Source: Bacteroides cutis (GTDB lineage: Bacteria > Bacteroidota > Bacteroidia > Bacteroidales > Bacteroidaceae). From it: a DNA stretch of 64,000 nt. This document shows, piece after piece, positions 1 through 9,841 of the stretch. The notes under the pieces are model-generated. The model did not search any database and was not told the origin of the DNA. It saw only the letters and a list, made by a program, of their open reading frames with translations. The position numbers and the translations under genes were made by a program. The number at the start of each line of letters is the position of its first letter. Positions within the stretch are counted from its first letter, which is position 1. The stretch covers positions 186,001 through 250,000 of the forward strand of contig NZ_OEST01000002.1 in assembly GCF_900241005.1 (NCBI RefSeq). The letters are read 5' to 3'.

Positions 1-1
1 G

Positions 2-646
2 ATTGCAAATGGTAAGTTTGGTTATGATTATAATCATTTGTACGATCTGTATTATAAAGCAGGGGTCAATATTGAACGGCAACGTGTAGCAAGTCCTTTC
101 TTGTGCGAAGCTCAGGAGAGCCTGTCGCTCTACAAAGTAATTGATCCCAATACTTGGGGAAAAATGATCGGACGTGTTAATGGTGTAAACTTTACCGGGA
201 TATATGGAGGGACACATGCAATGGGGTGGCAAACGGTCCGATTGCCCAAAGGATATACCTGGAAAGGTTTTATGCAGTTTCTACTCTCTACCTTACCCGA
301 GGAAACTCGGCGTAACTATCTGAGAAAGCTGACTGTGAGTATTGAGTTCTGGCGAACCAAAGGAGGGTGTCTCAGTGAAGATACCATTCGGAAGTTGATG
401 GATGCCAATATTCCTATTGAAGTGATAAACTATACGAATTACAAGACTAATAAGAAGCCTGTGCGTATGGACTATCTGGACGATATCGATATTGCTGAGT
501 TCAGGGAAATACCTACTTACAAACGTATGTGTATCTGTATTCTGAAAAATGACCATGCTTGTAAGTATATGGGGTTTGCCCTGAATAAAGAAGAGATTTA
601 TAAACGAGACAAAATTATGGAACAATTCAAAAATATGATGTTATGA
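2..646 (+). CDS. IbrA-like PAPS-reductase-family protein (DUF3440), 3' part
   Basis: The reading frame is open from base 2, so the gene starts outside the window and only about 214 C-terminal residues are seen. A TTG at 38 is in frame, but the preceding residues (NGKFGYDYNHL) read as coding, so it is not taken as the start. The visible part resembles the C-terminal half of IbrA/DUF3440 proteins, which have an upstream phosphoadenosine-phosphosulfate-reductase-type ATP-pyrophosphatase fold; the P-loop would be outside the window. The ATGA overlap with the next gene, an IbrB-like ParB-domain protein, supports the assignment because ibrA and ibrB are normally paired. Biochemical function is not established; links to mobile elements or DNA-directed activity are inference. 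Confidence 0.7.
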   Translation: MANGKFGYDYNHLYDLYYKAGVNIERQRVASPFLCEAQESLSLYKVIDPNTWGKMIGRVNGVNFTGIYGGTHAMGWQTVRLPKGYTWKGFMQFLLSTLPEETRRNYLRKLTVSIEFWRTKGGCLSEDTIRKLMDANIPIEVINYTNYKTNKKPVRMDYLDDIDIAEFREIPTYKRMCICILKNDHACKYMGFALNKEEIYKRDKIMEQFKNMML

Positions 647-1170
647 GTGTAGATAAAAGTCCGGTGTATGGTGTAAAAGCAATTCCTGTAGACAAAATAC
701 AGGCTAATGATTACAACCCTAATGTAGTGGCACCTCCCGAAATGAAGCTTTTGGAACTTTCTATTTGGGAAGATGGCTTTACTATGCCTTGTGTTTGCTA
801 TTATGACGAGAATACGGATCAGTATATTTTAGTCGATGGTTATCACCGTTATCAAGTGATGAAGACTTCCAAACGAATTTATGAACGCGAAAACGGATTA
901 CTGCCAGTTGTTGTTATTGATAAGGATTTATCCAACCGTATGGCATCTACCATTCGTCATAATCGTGCACGTGGAGCACATAACATTGAATTGATGTGCA
1001 ACATTGTAGCAGAATTAGATCGTGCCGGAATGTCCGATCAGTGGATAATGAAAAACATCGGTATGGATCGTGATGAACTGTTGCGTTTAAAACAGATTTC
1101 TGGATTGGCGGATTTGTTTGCGAATAATGATTTCAGTATTCCAGATGCCAAGCAAGAATATATTCCTTAA
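643..1170 (+). CDS. IbrB-like ParB N-terminal domain protein
   Basis: A 175-residue protein whose first ~110 residues match the ParB/Srx fold: an N-terminal segment setting out parameters (VKAIPVDKIQANDYNPN), then the VDGYHRYQV motif at about residues 65-73 and a TIRHNRARG segment near residue 103. The ParB domain binds or hydrolyses nucleotides in known relatives. The C-terminal part is helical and HTH-like (WIMKNIGMDRDELLRLKQIS), as in IbrB. The start codon overlaps the stop of the IbrA-like gene by 4 bp, indicating translational coupling. The partner pairing is the main support for the name; the actual role is unknown. Confidence 0.75.
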   Translation: MSVDKSPVYGVKAIPVDKIQANDYNPNVVAPPEMKLLELSIWEDGFTMPCVCYYDENTDQYILVDGYHRYQVMKTSKRIYERENGLLPVVVIDKDLSNRMASTIRHNRARGAHNIELMCNIVAELDRAGMSDQWIMKNIGMDRDELLRLKQISGLADLFANNDFSIPDAKQEYIP

Positions 1171-1195
1171 CAAATAAAATTATTCTTTTACAAAA

Positions 1196-1227
1196 CTTGC
1201 ATAAGTTAACCAAATCGCCTACATTTG
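1196..1227 (+). promoter_or_regulatory. Predicted Bacteroides sigma-ABfr promoter for the UXS-like gene
   Basis: CTTG at 1196-1199 (one mismatch to TTTG), 20 nt, then TACATTTG at 1220-1227, a perfect TAnnTTTG -7 element. It lies about 58 bp before the ATG at 1285 and after the stop of the ParB gene, so the epimerase and perhaps the downstream kinase form a new transcription unit. Confidence 0.6.
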
Positions 1228-1284
1228 TCAGCATAAACAAAACGAACAGGTTTCATAAGTCTTCGGACATTAGAAAATAGTTGC

Positions 1285-2220
1285 ATGAAGAAAATTTTGG
1301 TAAGCGGTGGTGCTGGTTTTATTGGCTCTCATCTGTGTACACGGTTGATTAATGACGGACATCATGTAATATGCCTTGATAATCTTTTCACCGGTTCAGA
1401 GGATAATATAACTCACTTGAAAAACAATCCTCATTTTGAGTTTGTGCATCATGATGTAGAGTTTCCGTTTGATGCGGAAGTTGACGAAATATACAACTTA
1501 GCTTGCCCCGCTTCTCCAATCCACTACCAATATGATGCCATTAAGACTATAAAAACCTCTGTTTTGGGAGCCATCAATATGTTGGGACTGGCAAAGAAAG
1601 TGAATGCAAAGATTATGCAGGCTTCTACCAGCGAGATATACGGTGATCCGGTAGTGCATCCCCAAATGGAAAGTTATTGGGGAAATGTAAATCCGATAGG
1701 TATTCGTTCTTGTTATGATGAAGGTAAACGTTGTGCCGAAACTTTGTTTATGGATTATCATCGCCAGAATGGTATACGTATTAAAATAATACGTATATTC
1801 AATACGTATGGTCCGCGTATGTTGCCTGACGATGGGCGGGTGGTATCCAATTTTGTAGTTCAAGCGTTGCAGAATGAGGATATTACGATTTATGGTACAG
1901 GTCATCAATCACGTAGTTTTCAGTATGTAGATGATTTGATTGAAGGAATGGTGCGGATGATGAATACGGAAGATGATTTTACCGGGCCGATAAATTTGGG
2001 AAATCCGAATGAATTTTCCATTTTGGAGCTGGCTGAGAAAATTATCAAATTAACAGGAGCCAAGTCGAAGCTGATTTTCAAGCCCTTGCCACATGATGAT
2101 CCTAAACAGCGCCAACCGGATATTACGTTGGCTAAAAATAAATTGGGGTGGCAACCTACCATTGAATTGGAGGAAGGCTTACGCTACATGATAGAATACT
2201 TTAAGGACTACCGTTCTTAA
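1285..2220 (+). CDS. UDP-glucuronate decarboxylase (UDP-xylose synthase)-type SDR
   Basis: 311 residues, full length for bacterial UXS. This family converts UDP-glucuronate to UDP-xylose with bound NAD+. The N-terminal Rossmann motif GGAGFIG is at residues 8-14. The active-site Tyr-Lys pair is in YDEGK (about residues 147-151), preceded by the Ser/Thr stretch [11 protein letters not shown]. The AxPASPxxY-like segment ([10 protein letters not shown]) and the [10 protein letters not shown] motif are typical of UXS rather than GalE. It would act in the cytosol to supply nucleotide sugars. It lies alone before a signalling gene and is not inside either capsule locus. A dTDP-glucose dehydratase or other extended SDR is less likely. 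Confidence 0.82.
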   Translation: MKKILVSGGAGFIGSHLCTRLINDGHHVICLDNLFTGSEDNITHLKNNPHFEFVHHDVEFPFDAEVDEIYNLACPASPIHYQYDAIKTIKTSVLGAINMLGLAKKVNAKIMQASTSEIYGDPVVHPQMESYWGNVNPIGIRSCYDEGKRCAETLFMDYHRQNGIRIKIIRIFNTYGPRMLPDDGRVVSNFVVQALQNEDITIYGTGHQSRSFQYVDDLIEGMVRMMNTEDDFTGPINLGNPNEFSILELAEKIIKLTGAKSKLIFKPLPHDDPKQRQPDITLAKNKLGWQPTIELEEGLRYMIEYFKDYRS

Positions 2221-2256
2221 CCTTATAATATCGGAAACGGAAAAATACATAAAAAG

Positions 2257-3387
2257 ATGAATATGGAAATAAACCATTCTGAGTACAAGATCCTCATCGT
2301 AGATGATGTGATGTCAAATGTGTTATTGTTGAAAGTACTCTTGACAAATGAGAAATTTGCAATCGCTACGGCAAGTAATGGCCGGCAAGCTTTGGAGCAA
2401 GTGGATAAAGAACATCCCGACTTAGTGTTGCTAGACGTAATGATGCCTGATATGAGTGGTTTTGAAGTCGCGCAGCATTTGAAAGCTAATGCAAATACAG
2501 CTGATATTCCAATCATCTTTTTGACAGCTTTGAATAGTACTACAGATATTGTGAAAGGTTTCCAGGTTGGGGCTAATGACTTTATATCCAAACCTTTCAA
2601 TAAGGAAGAATTGATAATCCGAGTTACTCATCAGATTTCATTGGTAGCAGCCAAACGTCTTATTCTGAAGAAGACAGAAGAACTTCAACGAACCATTGCC
2701 GGTCGTGATAAATTGTATTCTGTTATCGCCCACGACTTACGGTCTCCAATGGGGTCTATTAAGATGGTGCTGAATATGCTCATCTTGAATTTGCCTGTAG
2801 AAAAAATTGGTGACGAGATGTATGAGTTGTTGACTATGGCTAATCAGACTACTGAGGATGTATTTTCTTTGTTGGATAATCTGTTGAAGTGGACCAAAAG
2901 CCAGATTGGTAGCCTGAATGTTGTATATCAGGATATTGATGTGGTAGAGGTTGTGGATAGTGTAATAGATGTATTCAATATGGTAGCCGGATTGAAGAAG
3001 ATTACTATTCGTGAAGAAAAGGTTGATAAGCTACCTGTAAGTGCAGATATAGATATGTTGAAGACAGTGGTACGCAATTTGGTAAGTAATGCCATTAAAT
3101 TCAGCAATGAAGGTTCCGAGGTACTGGTCAAGATGGAAGAGAAGGATGGCATGGCGGTAGTCAGTGTCCATGATCATGGTTGTGGAATCGATGAAGAGGG
3201 GCAGAAGAAGTTGTTGCATACCGACACGCATTTCAGTACATTTGGCACTAATAATGAAGAAGGTTCCGGTTTAGGATTGCTGCTTTGCCTGGATTTCGTA
3301 AACAAGAATGGCGGTAAACTGTGGTTCACTTCCAAACAAGGAGAGGGGTCGGTATTTAGCTTCTCAGTTCCTTTGAAGAAAGGATAA
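2257..3387 (+). CDS. Response regulator-histidine kinase hybrid
   Basis: 376 residues with an unusual order: receiver domain first (residues ~10-125, phospho-acceptor Asp60 in LLDVMMP, acidic pair Asp16-Asp17, Lys112 of SKPF), a short helical linker, then a kinase. The HisKA H-box has His159 in AHDLRSPMG. The HATPase domain shows the N-box (VVRNLVSNAIKF), G1 (DHGCGID) and G2 (GSGLGLLL). There are no membrane segments or signal peptide, so it is cytosolic and probably signals through another receiver. The start at 2257 was chosen over the in-frame Met two codons later; either is possible. It begins 36 bp after the UXS-like gene and may be co-transcribed. The output partner is not in the window. 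Confidence 0.85.
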   Translation: MNMEINHSEYKILIVDDVMSNVLLLKVLLTNEKFAIATASNGRQALEQVDKEHPDLVLLDVMMPDMSGFEVAQHLKANANTADIPIIFLTALNSTTDIVKGFQVGANDFISKPFNKEELIIRVTHQISLVAAKRLILKKTEELQRTIAGRDKLYSVIAHDLRSPMGSIKMVLNMLILNLPVEKIGDEMYELLTMANQTTEDVFSLLDNLLKWTKSQIGSLNVVYQDIDVVEVVDSVIDVFNMVAGLKKITIREEKVDKLPVSADIDMLKTVVRNLVSNAIKFSNEGSEVLVKMEEKDGMAVVSVHDHGCGIDEEGQKKLLHTDTHFSTFGTNNEEGSGLGLLLCLDFVNKNGGKLWFTSKQGEGSVFSFSVPLKKG

Positions 3388-3415
3388 GGAAAAATGGTAG
3401 GTATTATATCAATGG

Positions 3416-3479
3416 AAAGGAGATTGTCCAGGAATTTACATATCCTTATATGATGTAACAATTTTAGACAATCTCCTTT
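3416..3479. terminator. Hairpin terminator between the kinase and addB
   Basis: A perfect 13-bp inverted repeat, AAAGGAGATTGTC at 3416-3428 and GACAATCTCCTTT at 3467-3479, with a T run continuing to 3485 on the plus strand. It lies between the convergent kinase and addB-like gene and could serve both. The 38-nt loop is long, so strength is uncertain. Confidence 0.6.
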
Positions 3480-3497
3480 TTCATGCCTTTATATTTT

Positions 3498-6416
3498 TTA
3501 TCTCTTACATAGTTTTCTATAATCGCAGTATTCACACTTTTTACTGTCTTTCGTTTGAGTAAAAGGTTCATCAGGATTGTATATTTCTTGTAATAATGCC
3601 TTTAGGCGGTCTCTAAAATCATCTTCAAAAAAAGCGAAATTGTTTACCGGTATCTTGGGCTGGCGGGGTGCCCCCATTTCTATGACTGGTGAGTAACTTT
3701 CCGATGCTGCCCGGTGAATATACAACAGGGAGGGAGCTACTTTCAATGGTTGTTTACGGCACATGATACAGGCATATAAGAATGTCTGGAAAATATAGTT
3801 CGGACGTCCTTCGGCAGGAATAAACAATTGTTCTATACTTTCCGGAGTTTTTGGGGTACCTCCGGTTTTGTAATCAACAATACGTAAAGTATCATTCTTG
3901 CTATCCAGTCTGTCTATGGTACCGCCTATCTGTAAGGGCAGTTTTCCTAAAGGGGTATCAACTTCCATCGTTTCCCTGATTTCTTGCTCCATACCTTCCA
4001 TACAGAATGGGGCATATTGCAAATCGTTACGTAAAAGTTGTCGTAGGTAGGAAGTGATGACTTTGGAGTGAATAAGCTGTGTACCGTTATATTCCGGTTG
4101 TTCTTCTTCTGATACGTGGAAGAATTTTTCCTTAAAAGCACAGTCTACGTAAGACTGTAGTTTCACATCATTTCGTAATAATTGCTCTAAATCCTCTTTT
4201 CGTATTTCTTTACCGTTGGTTATGAGGTCATTGTATACCAGTTCGGAAGAACGGTGGAAAATGGTTCCGAACAGGGCAGAGTCTATTTCGGCACTGACTT
4301 CATCCGGCGTTTTCAGCCCGGCGACACGATGATAGTAAAACTTCAATCTGCAATCCAGGTATTCGTTGAGTGCCGATGGCGAGAAGAAAGCCTTAGGGTG
4401 ACGACGGACATCATATGAGTCATACATCCGCTTCAGCACTTCGGATGTCTTTTTTATTTGGATATCGCGGCTATGCTGTGGAGATTGTTCCGCTTCAAGA
4501 TATTTTCGGGAGATGTCATGCGGTGACTCTATCAGGAACTGAAGCATGAAACGTGACATTTCTCCACGGTTCAATCCGTCTGACGCAGTATTATATAATA
4601 AAGTGATATTCTCGGCACGTTGTATCAGACGATAAAAATAATAGGCATATACAGAATTCTTATGTTCAATGGTAGTCATACCGAATGCTTTACGCAGATT
4701 GTAAGGGATAAACGAAGAATCTCCGTTTGCTTTGGGAAGTTGTCCTTCATTGAGGGATAGCATGATAAGATTACGGAAATCGAGATTACGTGTCTCGAGC
4801 ACTCCCATTACCTGCATACCAATGGCGGGTTCCCCATGAAACGGGATGTTGGTAGAAGTGAGTAGACGGTTCAATAATCGTTTGAATGTGTCTGTCTGCA
4901 AACTCAGCCCGTCGGTTTCAATCAGGTTTAACAGACGGTTGACGAGGGTATAACTCTTGAACAGGGATTCTCGGTAAAGTTGGTTGAAAATGTCTTCCGC
5001 ATCCTTCTCTTGACGATAGATGACGGCTACTTCACGCAACAAGTCGGTAATGTAACGGCATAGTGAGGCAATACCGTTTTGAGGGGTAAATACCTGTTCA
5101 AGAAAGTCGTCTTTCTTTAGTTCGGAAGGGAGAGGATAGAAACGGTTGTCTCTCGTTAACTGCTCCTCCAAGTCTTCCGCAAATGGTGAGAGTTGACGTG
5201 TATAGGAATGCTTCAACACAGAAAGTACACTTTCGTAGGTATATCGTCCCGTATCGGTACGATAACCGGTAGTCTGCATTTCCAGTAGAGCGTTGATATA
5301 ACTGTATACGGGCGTTTGTGCCAAAGGAAATCCCATGGTGATATTGACATTCTTCACTTCGGAAGGAATGGAGTGGAGTACGGGCAGCAACAAGGCCTCG
5401 TTACAGAGTACCACCGCATTTTCTTTCTCAGATGTTTCCCAACCTTCTTCCTTATGGTTTGTAGTTTGTAATTTATAATTTTTGATCCCTCTAATCCATT
5501 CCGGAATATAACGTGCCTGTGCATTTTCTGTTGGTGCAGAGATGAAATGTATTTGTTTGGGCTTGCGTAATGTATCGAACGCACTTTCCGGTAATTCATT
5601 TGGAAATACCTTCAGATTACGAAGAATGAATTCTCCGGCTTCGTGGACATAAGGAGGTTTTTGTTCGTGGGGCAAACGGGTATAAAATATATCATAGTCC
5701 CAATAGAACATAGCTTTCCCTGCATTCTGTAATCGGAGGAAAAACTCAGTCTCTACTTTATTCAACACATTGAAACCTACAAATACGTAGCGGTCATAAT
5801 GCAGACGGTCGGCATCAAGTTGTTCTATGACGTTGCGATACATCATGCCTTCGTACGCAATGCCCAAATGGGTCAGATTGGTACGATAATGGCGGTAGAT
5901 ATCACCTAATTTATCCCAAAGAGATATAAACTTCTCTTTGAGTTGTGTACGTTTTTCTATAGAGAAATTTTGAAAAAATTGTTGTATGGCCTCTTCCTGT
6001 TCTTTGTCAAGGAAGTCATAGTTATCCATGATGTTCTTCAAATCCTGTAAATTGGTGAAAAGACGATCGGCGTCTACCAGATTTTTATCCACATCATCAA
6101 AATCACTGATGAGTAATTCTCCCCAGAAATAAAAATCATCCAATGGTTCTTCACTGTGAGTTTCTTCACAGAATACTTTATAAAGTTCACATACCATCCG
6201 GATAGGATCACCCGGCTTCAACGTAGAAAGTTGCCGGAACAGTTCACTGATATTTACGTAGGCAGGTGACCAGATGGGCTTGTCGCTTTCTGCTGCCAGA
6301 TACTCGTTGAAGAACAAGCCGGCACGTTTATTGGGAAATACGATAGCCGTACGCGACAAATCGTCTCCTATTTTTGAATGAAGGTCGTGAGCGACCAATT
6401 GAAGAAATGTTTCCAT
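3498..6416 (-). CDS. addB: AddB-like PD-(D/E)XK exonuclease/inactivated helicase
   Basis: 972 residues. It partners the UvrD-type helicase encoded just upstream to form an AddAB/RecBCD-like complex that resects double-strand breaks. The N-terminal half is a degenerate SF1 helicase fold starting with LQLVAHDLHSKIG and FPNKRAGLFFNEYL, without a convincing ATP site. The C-terminal nuclease has GGTIDRLD and VDYKTGG (Asp and Asp-x-Lys of the PD-(D/E)XK site) and QTFLYA. An Fe-S cluster is suggested by Cys in YLDCRLKFYY plus the C-terminal CEYCDYRKLC. The ATG is 40 bp after the addA stop, indicating an operon. An insertion encoding NYKLQTTNHKEEG near residues 314-326 looks like a captured micro-repeat. 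AddB versus another Bacteroidetes-specific PDDEXK protein is the main naming uncertainty. Confidence 0.85.
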   Translation of the reverse strand: METFLQLVAHDLHSKIGDDLSRTAIVFPNKRAGLFFNEYLAAESDKPIWSPAYVNISELFRQLSTLKPGDPIRMVCELYKVFCEETHSEEPLDDFYFWGELLISDFDDVDKNLVDADRLFTNLQDLKNIMDNYDFLDKEQEEAIQQFFQNFSIEKRTQLKEKFISLWDKLGDIYRHYRTNLTHLGIAYEGMMYRNVIEQLDADRLHYDRYVFVGFNVLNKVETEFFLRLQNAGKAMFYWDYDIFYTRLPHEQKPPYVHEAGEFILRNLKVFPNELPESAFDTLRKPKQIHFISAPTENAQARYIPEWIRGIKNYKLQTTNHKEEGWETSEKENAVVLCNEALLLPVLHSIPSEVKNVNITMGFPLAQTPVYSYINALLEMQTTGYRTDTGRYTYESVLSVLKHSYTRQLSPFAEDLEEQLTRDNRFYPLPSELKKDDFLEQVFTPQNGIASLCRYITDLLREVAVIYRQEKDAEDIFNQLYRESLFKSYTLVNRLLNLIETDGLSLQTDTFKRLLNRLLTSTNIPFHGEPAIGMQVMGVLETRNLDFRNLIMLSLNEGQLPKANGDSSFIPYNLRKAFGMTTIEHKNSVYAYYFYRLIQRAENITLLYNTASDGLNRGEMSRFMLQFLIESPHDISRKYLEAEQSPQHSRDIQIKKTSEVLKRMYDSYDVRRHPKAFFSPSALNEYLDCRLKFYYHRVAGLKTPDEVSAEIDSALFGTIFHRSSELVYNDLITNGKEIRKEDLEQLLRNDVKLQSYVDCAFKEKFFHVSEEEQPEYNGTQLIHSKVITSYLRQLLRNDLQYAPFCMEGMEQEIRETMEVDTPLGKLPLQIGGTIDRLDSKNDTLRIVDYKTGGTPKTPESIEQLFIPAEGRPNYIFQTFLYACIMCRKQPLKVAPSLLYIHRAASESYSPVIEMGAPRQPKIPVNNFAFFEDDFRDRLKALLQEIYNPDEPFTQTKDSKKCEYCDYRKLCKR
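5458..5482. repeat. In-frame AT-rich micro-repeat inside addB
   Basis: GTAGTTTGTAATTTATAATT and its flank form tandem TAATT/TAGTT units. On the coding strand this gives NYKLQTTN followed by a charged stretch. Similar units occur at 7801-7828, 9549-9573, 40150-40168, 47976-48003 and 48328-48350. Confidence 0.6.
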
Positions 6417-6456
6417 GTAATGTCTATATCCTGTTTGCCAGTATGACTGGACATTA

Positions 6457-9400
6457 TTATACTTTTTCTATATTTCCTTCTTCCACATACCACAGATATC
6501 CGTTGATACTGTTTGCGTCATATCCCATGCGAACCAGTAATTGCATATAACCTTGTACCTGTCTATTGTATTTTTTATTCGGTTTACCGAATTTGAAGTC
6601 AATAACCACTATTTCGCCATTTCGCATCATTACCCTGTCAGGGCGGCGGGTATGCAATTCTCCGTTCTCTCTCCAGATAATATCACATTCATTGAATAAC
6701 TGCCAACTACCCGAGTACCAGTCTTTGATTTGTGGGATGGAAAAAGCACGTCGAGTCAGGTCACGAACTTCTTCTTCTGTTTCCGTGCGACCGATTATTC
6801 CCTCAAATACAAGTCTGTTGATAGCGTCATCAATGTCAGCTTCTGTTTTGATGGCGGAGAAAAGAGTATGCAGCAAACGCCCCCGGTTGATGAAACGTTG
6901 CCAAGACTCAGCTTCATCCACACCGGCTATAAAGTCTGCCGAACGGTTGGACTGTCGGAATTCGATGTCATGGCGCATACTTTCCATATGAACGGGGAGT
7001 TTTGCGGCAGTCTGTGCCAGTTTATTGATTACGGGAGTATCGACAAGAAGGTCGGGTTTGTCTGACGGACATATTTTGCCACATTCATAAATGCTTTCTT
7101 CATCCCATGTTCCTTCGCCTGATTTGACAACTTGCGGTAATGCGGCGGAAAGAAGCTCGGATATGGTTCCTTTTTGCTTTTTTTTGCTCCATAGGATTAA
7201 ATTCTTTCCGGTACGGGTAAAAGCCACGTAGAGCAAATTCAGATTGTCTACCCACAATTGCAACCGTTCGTCCAAATAATCTTTCCGGTATACCGATTCG
7301 GCCATGGTGGAGGAGTAGTTGATCGGAACGATATCCAGTGCATTGTAAGGCTTTTCCGGTGCCGTACACCATACGAGCTGGTTATTGGTTTCATTCTCTA
7401 ACTTCCAGTCACAAAAAGGTATCAGTACAGTATGAAATTCCAATCCTTTTGATTTGTGGATGGAATAGATACGTATGCCGTCCATTTCTCCACTGGGTAT
7501 AGTCTTGGAACAGAGCGTTTCATCCCAAAAGCGAATAAAGGCGTCAAGGTCGGAAGAATTACTTTGCAGATATTCCGTTACGGCATCGAAGAAAGAAAAC
7601 AAATAAGCGTCTTGCTTTTTAATATTACCCATATTGAAAATGCTGAACAATTCTTCCAGCAACTCGTATAGCGGCATCAAACGTAACTCGTCCTTACGAG
7701 AAATGAAGTCTTCAGGCAATAATGTTTCAGGAGAAGCCATGAGCAGACCATTCAAATCTATGTTTTCCTCATATTCCTCTTTTTCTGTTCCTTTCTTTGT
7801 AACTTGTAATTGATAATTTGTAATTAACGAAGCCCTTGCGATAGTCTCTTGCGGATTGGACAGATAGCGCAGTGCATCCATCAGCATACAGATGGCAAGT
7901 GATGCATCCAAACGGAAAGCTTCGTCGGAAACTATCGGGAGGTTCAGTTCTTTGTCGAAGTAATCGGCAATCGTTGGGATATTCTTGTTTTTTCGTACAA
8001 GAATGGTAATGTCATTCAATTGGACACCTTCATTGAGCAGCTGTCTGACTTCTTCTCCTAAGGCTATCAAGGTTTTTTCCGTATAATTATGCTCGTCGTC
8101 CGGTTCAAGGAATGCAGCTTTTACATATCCTTTCGTTTCTGTTTTGGGCGATTCTTGTGCGACGTCGGCATAAGCTTGTTTCAAAGAGAAACATTCCTCT
8201 TTCAATTCTTCCAGATACAGGGAATTCAGATAATCTACGGCTGCTGTGAAAAAACGGTTGTTGAAACGGATAATATTTGTTTCACTTCGACGGTTGATTT
8301 TCAAAGTTTCTACACGTACCGGGAAAGGAAACGGAGTAGAGGACTCGGCCGGGTAAGCTGTGCCCAAACCATTCAATATTCCCCAGTCTCCATTTCGCCA
8401 ACGATAGATGGACTGTTTCACATCCCCCACAATCAAGCTGTCGGCTCCTTGCGAAAGCCCTTCGAGTAATAGTAAACGGAAATTGTCCCATTGCATACGG
8501 CTGGTATCTTGAAATTCGTCGATCATCACATTCCGTATGTTGGCGCCTATCTTTTCAAACACAAAAGAAGAATCTCCTTCATGCACCAGTTTATGCAGGA
8601 GGGCATTTGTATCGGATAAAAGAAAACGGTTATGCTCACGGTTCAGCGTGCGTACTTCTTCATCAATATGGTTGAGCAGTTGCAACTTGTTGAGGTGTTG
8701 CAGGGAAAGGCGGCAACTGTTTATCGTGCGACTTTTCTGTGACCTCAATTGTTCGGCATCTTGCAGTAAGGGTATCAGGCTGGTTTCTGCCAGGTGAATG
8801 ATATCATTTTTGCGTGCGGAGGTTTTTGTGGTCCAGTTTTTGGCATCTGCCAGGCAGCTTTGCAAGGTAGCGTTTATAACATCCTTGTCTGTCAATCTGC
8901 CATCCCGCAATTTGCGGAAGTAACTGCCGATGCCTCGTGAACCTCCTTTCAAGTCTTCCGGAACGAGAGCATGACTTTCAAGTTCACCTTCGAATTGGTC
9001 ATAGAAACCTTTCATTTGTTCCAATGCCTCAGTTTCCATTTCACGCAGCACGTCACGATAAAGTTTTATTGTCTCGGGGTTACGAAGTTTTTGTCGCAAT
9101 CCTTCGCCCCGCTCTATATAACTCTCGTCGAAGATATTCCGTCCGAAGTTTTTTACTTCGTTAGAAACATTCCACCGTTTATCATCGGCTATACGTTCAT
9201 TGATGTAATCCAATAGCCATGCCAGTACGGGTGAAGTGGGAGAGAGCTTCTCTATGAGACTGTCTACGGCATTGCTCAACACATCGGTATTGTTCAGTTC
9301 AATATTTAGATTAGGACTAAGTTCCAGTTCCCGGGCAAGGTTACGCATTACGGACTGGAAGAATGAGTCGATCGTTTCTATACGGAAACGGCTGTAGTCA

Positions 9401-9813
9401 TGTAGCATATATTGCAATGCCATTCCTGCTCGCCGGCGAATTTCTGCGTCTTCGTTGTCCGAAAATAGTTTTTTACCTGTTGAGAACGTTTCTTTATCTG
9501 CTGGAAGCGCTTTTTCATTTACTGAAAGTGTTTCCCCATTCTCCTTCTTTGTAATTCGTAATTCGTAGTTTGTTTTTCTCAGGTCTTCTTTGATACGCGT
9601 CAAGTATACCTCCGAAGCCGGATCTTTCTTCCATATACCGTAAAGTTGTGTCAGGATACGTTCTTTCATTTCTGCTGTAGCCTTGTTGGTAAAGGTTACA
9701 GCAAGTATCTGTCGATAGGCATGTGGATTGAGTATTAAGTGCTTGATATATTCCACTGCCAAAGTAAAAGTTTTTCCCGAACCGGCAGAGGCTTTATATA
9801 TTAATAGTTCCAT
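6457..9813 (-). CDS. addA: AddA-like UvrD/RecB-family helicase-nuclease
   Basis: 1118 residues, the length expected for AddA. Walker A is ASAGSGKT at residues 8-15, followed by AVTFTNKATAEMKERI (motif Ia). Walker B is IDEFQDTSRMQW, motif III GDVKQSIYRWR, motif V IYSIHKSKGLEF and motif VI LLYVAFTRT. The C-terminal RecB-type nuclease shows RPDRVMM, VVIDFKFGK and QVQGYMQLL, so catalytic Asp, Asp-x-Lys, Gln and Tyr are present. The protein should translocate and unwind DNA ends with the AddB-like partner downstream. Two in-frame micro-repeat insertions (TNYELRITKKENGE and TNYQLQVTKKGTEKEE) sit in presumptive loops. The start ATG is preceded by its own promoter, and the OFF-oriented capsule promoter further upstream also points into this gene. 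Confidence 0.88.
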   Translation of the reverse strand: MELLIYKASAGSGKTFTLAVEYIKHLILNPHAYRQILAVTFTNKATAEMKERILTQLYGIWKKDPASEVYLTRIKEDLRKTNYELRITKKENGETLSVNEKALPADKETFSTGKKLFSDNEDAEIRRRAGMALQYMLHDYSRFRIETIDSFFQSVMRNLARELELSPNLNIELNNTDVLSNAVDSLIEKLSPTSPVLAWLLDYINERIADDKRWNVSNEVKNFGRNIFDESYIERGEGLRQKLRNPETIKLYRDVLREMETEALEQMKGFYDQFEGELESHALVPEDLKGGSRGIGSYFRKLRDGRLTDKDVINATLQSCLADAKNWTTKTSARKNDIIHLAETSLIPLLQDAEQLRSQKSRTINSCRLSLQHLNKLQLLNHIDEEVRTLNREHNRFLLSDTNALLHKLVHEGDSSFVFEKIGANIRNVMIDEFQDTSRMQWDNFRLLLLEGLSQGADSLIVGDVKQSIYRWRNGDWGILNGLGTAYPAESSTPFPFPVRVETLKINRRSETNIIRFNNRFFTAAVDYLNSLYLEELKEECFSLKQAYADVAQESPKTETKGYVKAAFLEPDDEHNYTEKTLIALGEEVRQLLNEGVQLNDITILVRKNKNIPTIADYFDKELNLPIVSDEAFRLDASLAICMLMDALRYLSNPQETIARASLITNYQLQVTKKGTEKEEYEENIDLNGLLMASPETLLPEDFISRKDELRLMPLYELLEELFSIFNMGNIKKQDAYLFSFFDAVTEYLQSNSSDLDAFIRFWDETLCSKTIPSGEMDGIRIYSIHKSKGLEFHTVLIPFCDWKLENETNNQLVWCTAPEKPYNALDIVPINYSSTMAESVYRKDYLDERLQLWVDNLNLLYVAFTRTGKNLILWSKKKQKGTISELLSAALPQVVKSGEGTWDEESIYECGKICPSDKPDLLVDTPVINKLAQTAAKLPVHMESMRHDIEFRQSNRSADFIAGVDEAESWQRFINRGRLLHTLFSAIKTEADIDDAINRLVFEGIIGRTETEEEVRDLTRRAFSIPQIKDWYSGSWQLFNECDIIWRENGELHTRRPDRVMMRNGEIVVIDFKFGKPNKKYNRQVQGYMQLLVRMGYDANSINGYLWYVEEGNIEKV
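7801..7828. repeat. In-frame AT-rich micro-repeat inside addA (distal copy)
   Basis: Tandem degenerate TAATT-type units (AACTTGTAATTGATAATTTG then TAATTAAC) within coding sequence, translated on the minus strand as TNYQLQVTK. The frame is preserved and a Lys/Glu-rich segment follows. Same family as the copies in addB and near 9550. Confidence 0.6.
9549..9573. repeat. In-frame AT-rich micro-repeat inside addA (proximal copy)
   Basis: GTAATTCGTAATTCGTAGTT and flank, translated on the minus strand as TNYELRITK. The frame is preserved and a polar KKENGE stretch follows. The three copies in addA/addB encode similar peptides, which supports a common origin. Confidence 0.6.
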
Positions 9814-9841
9814 GTAGAAAAAGGATTCAGTGTTTAAGAAA

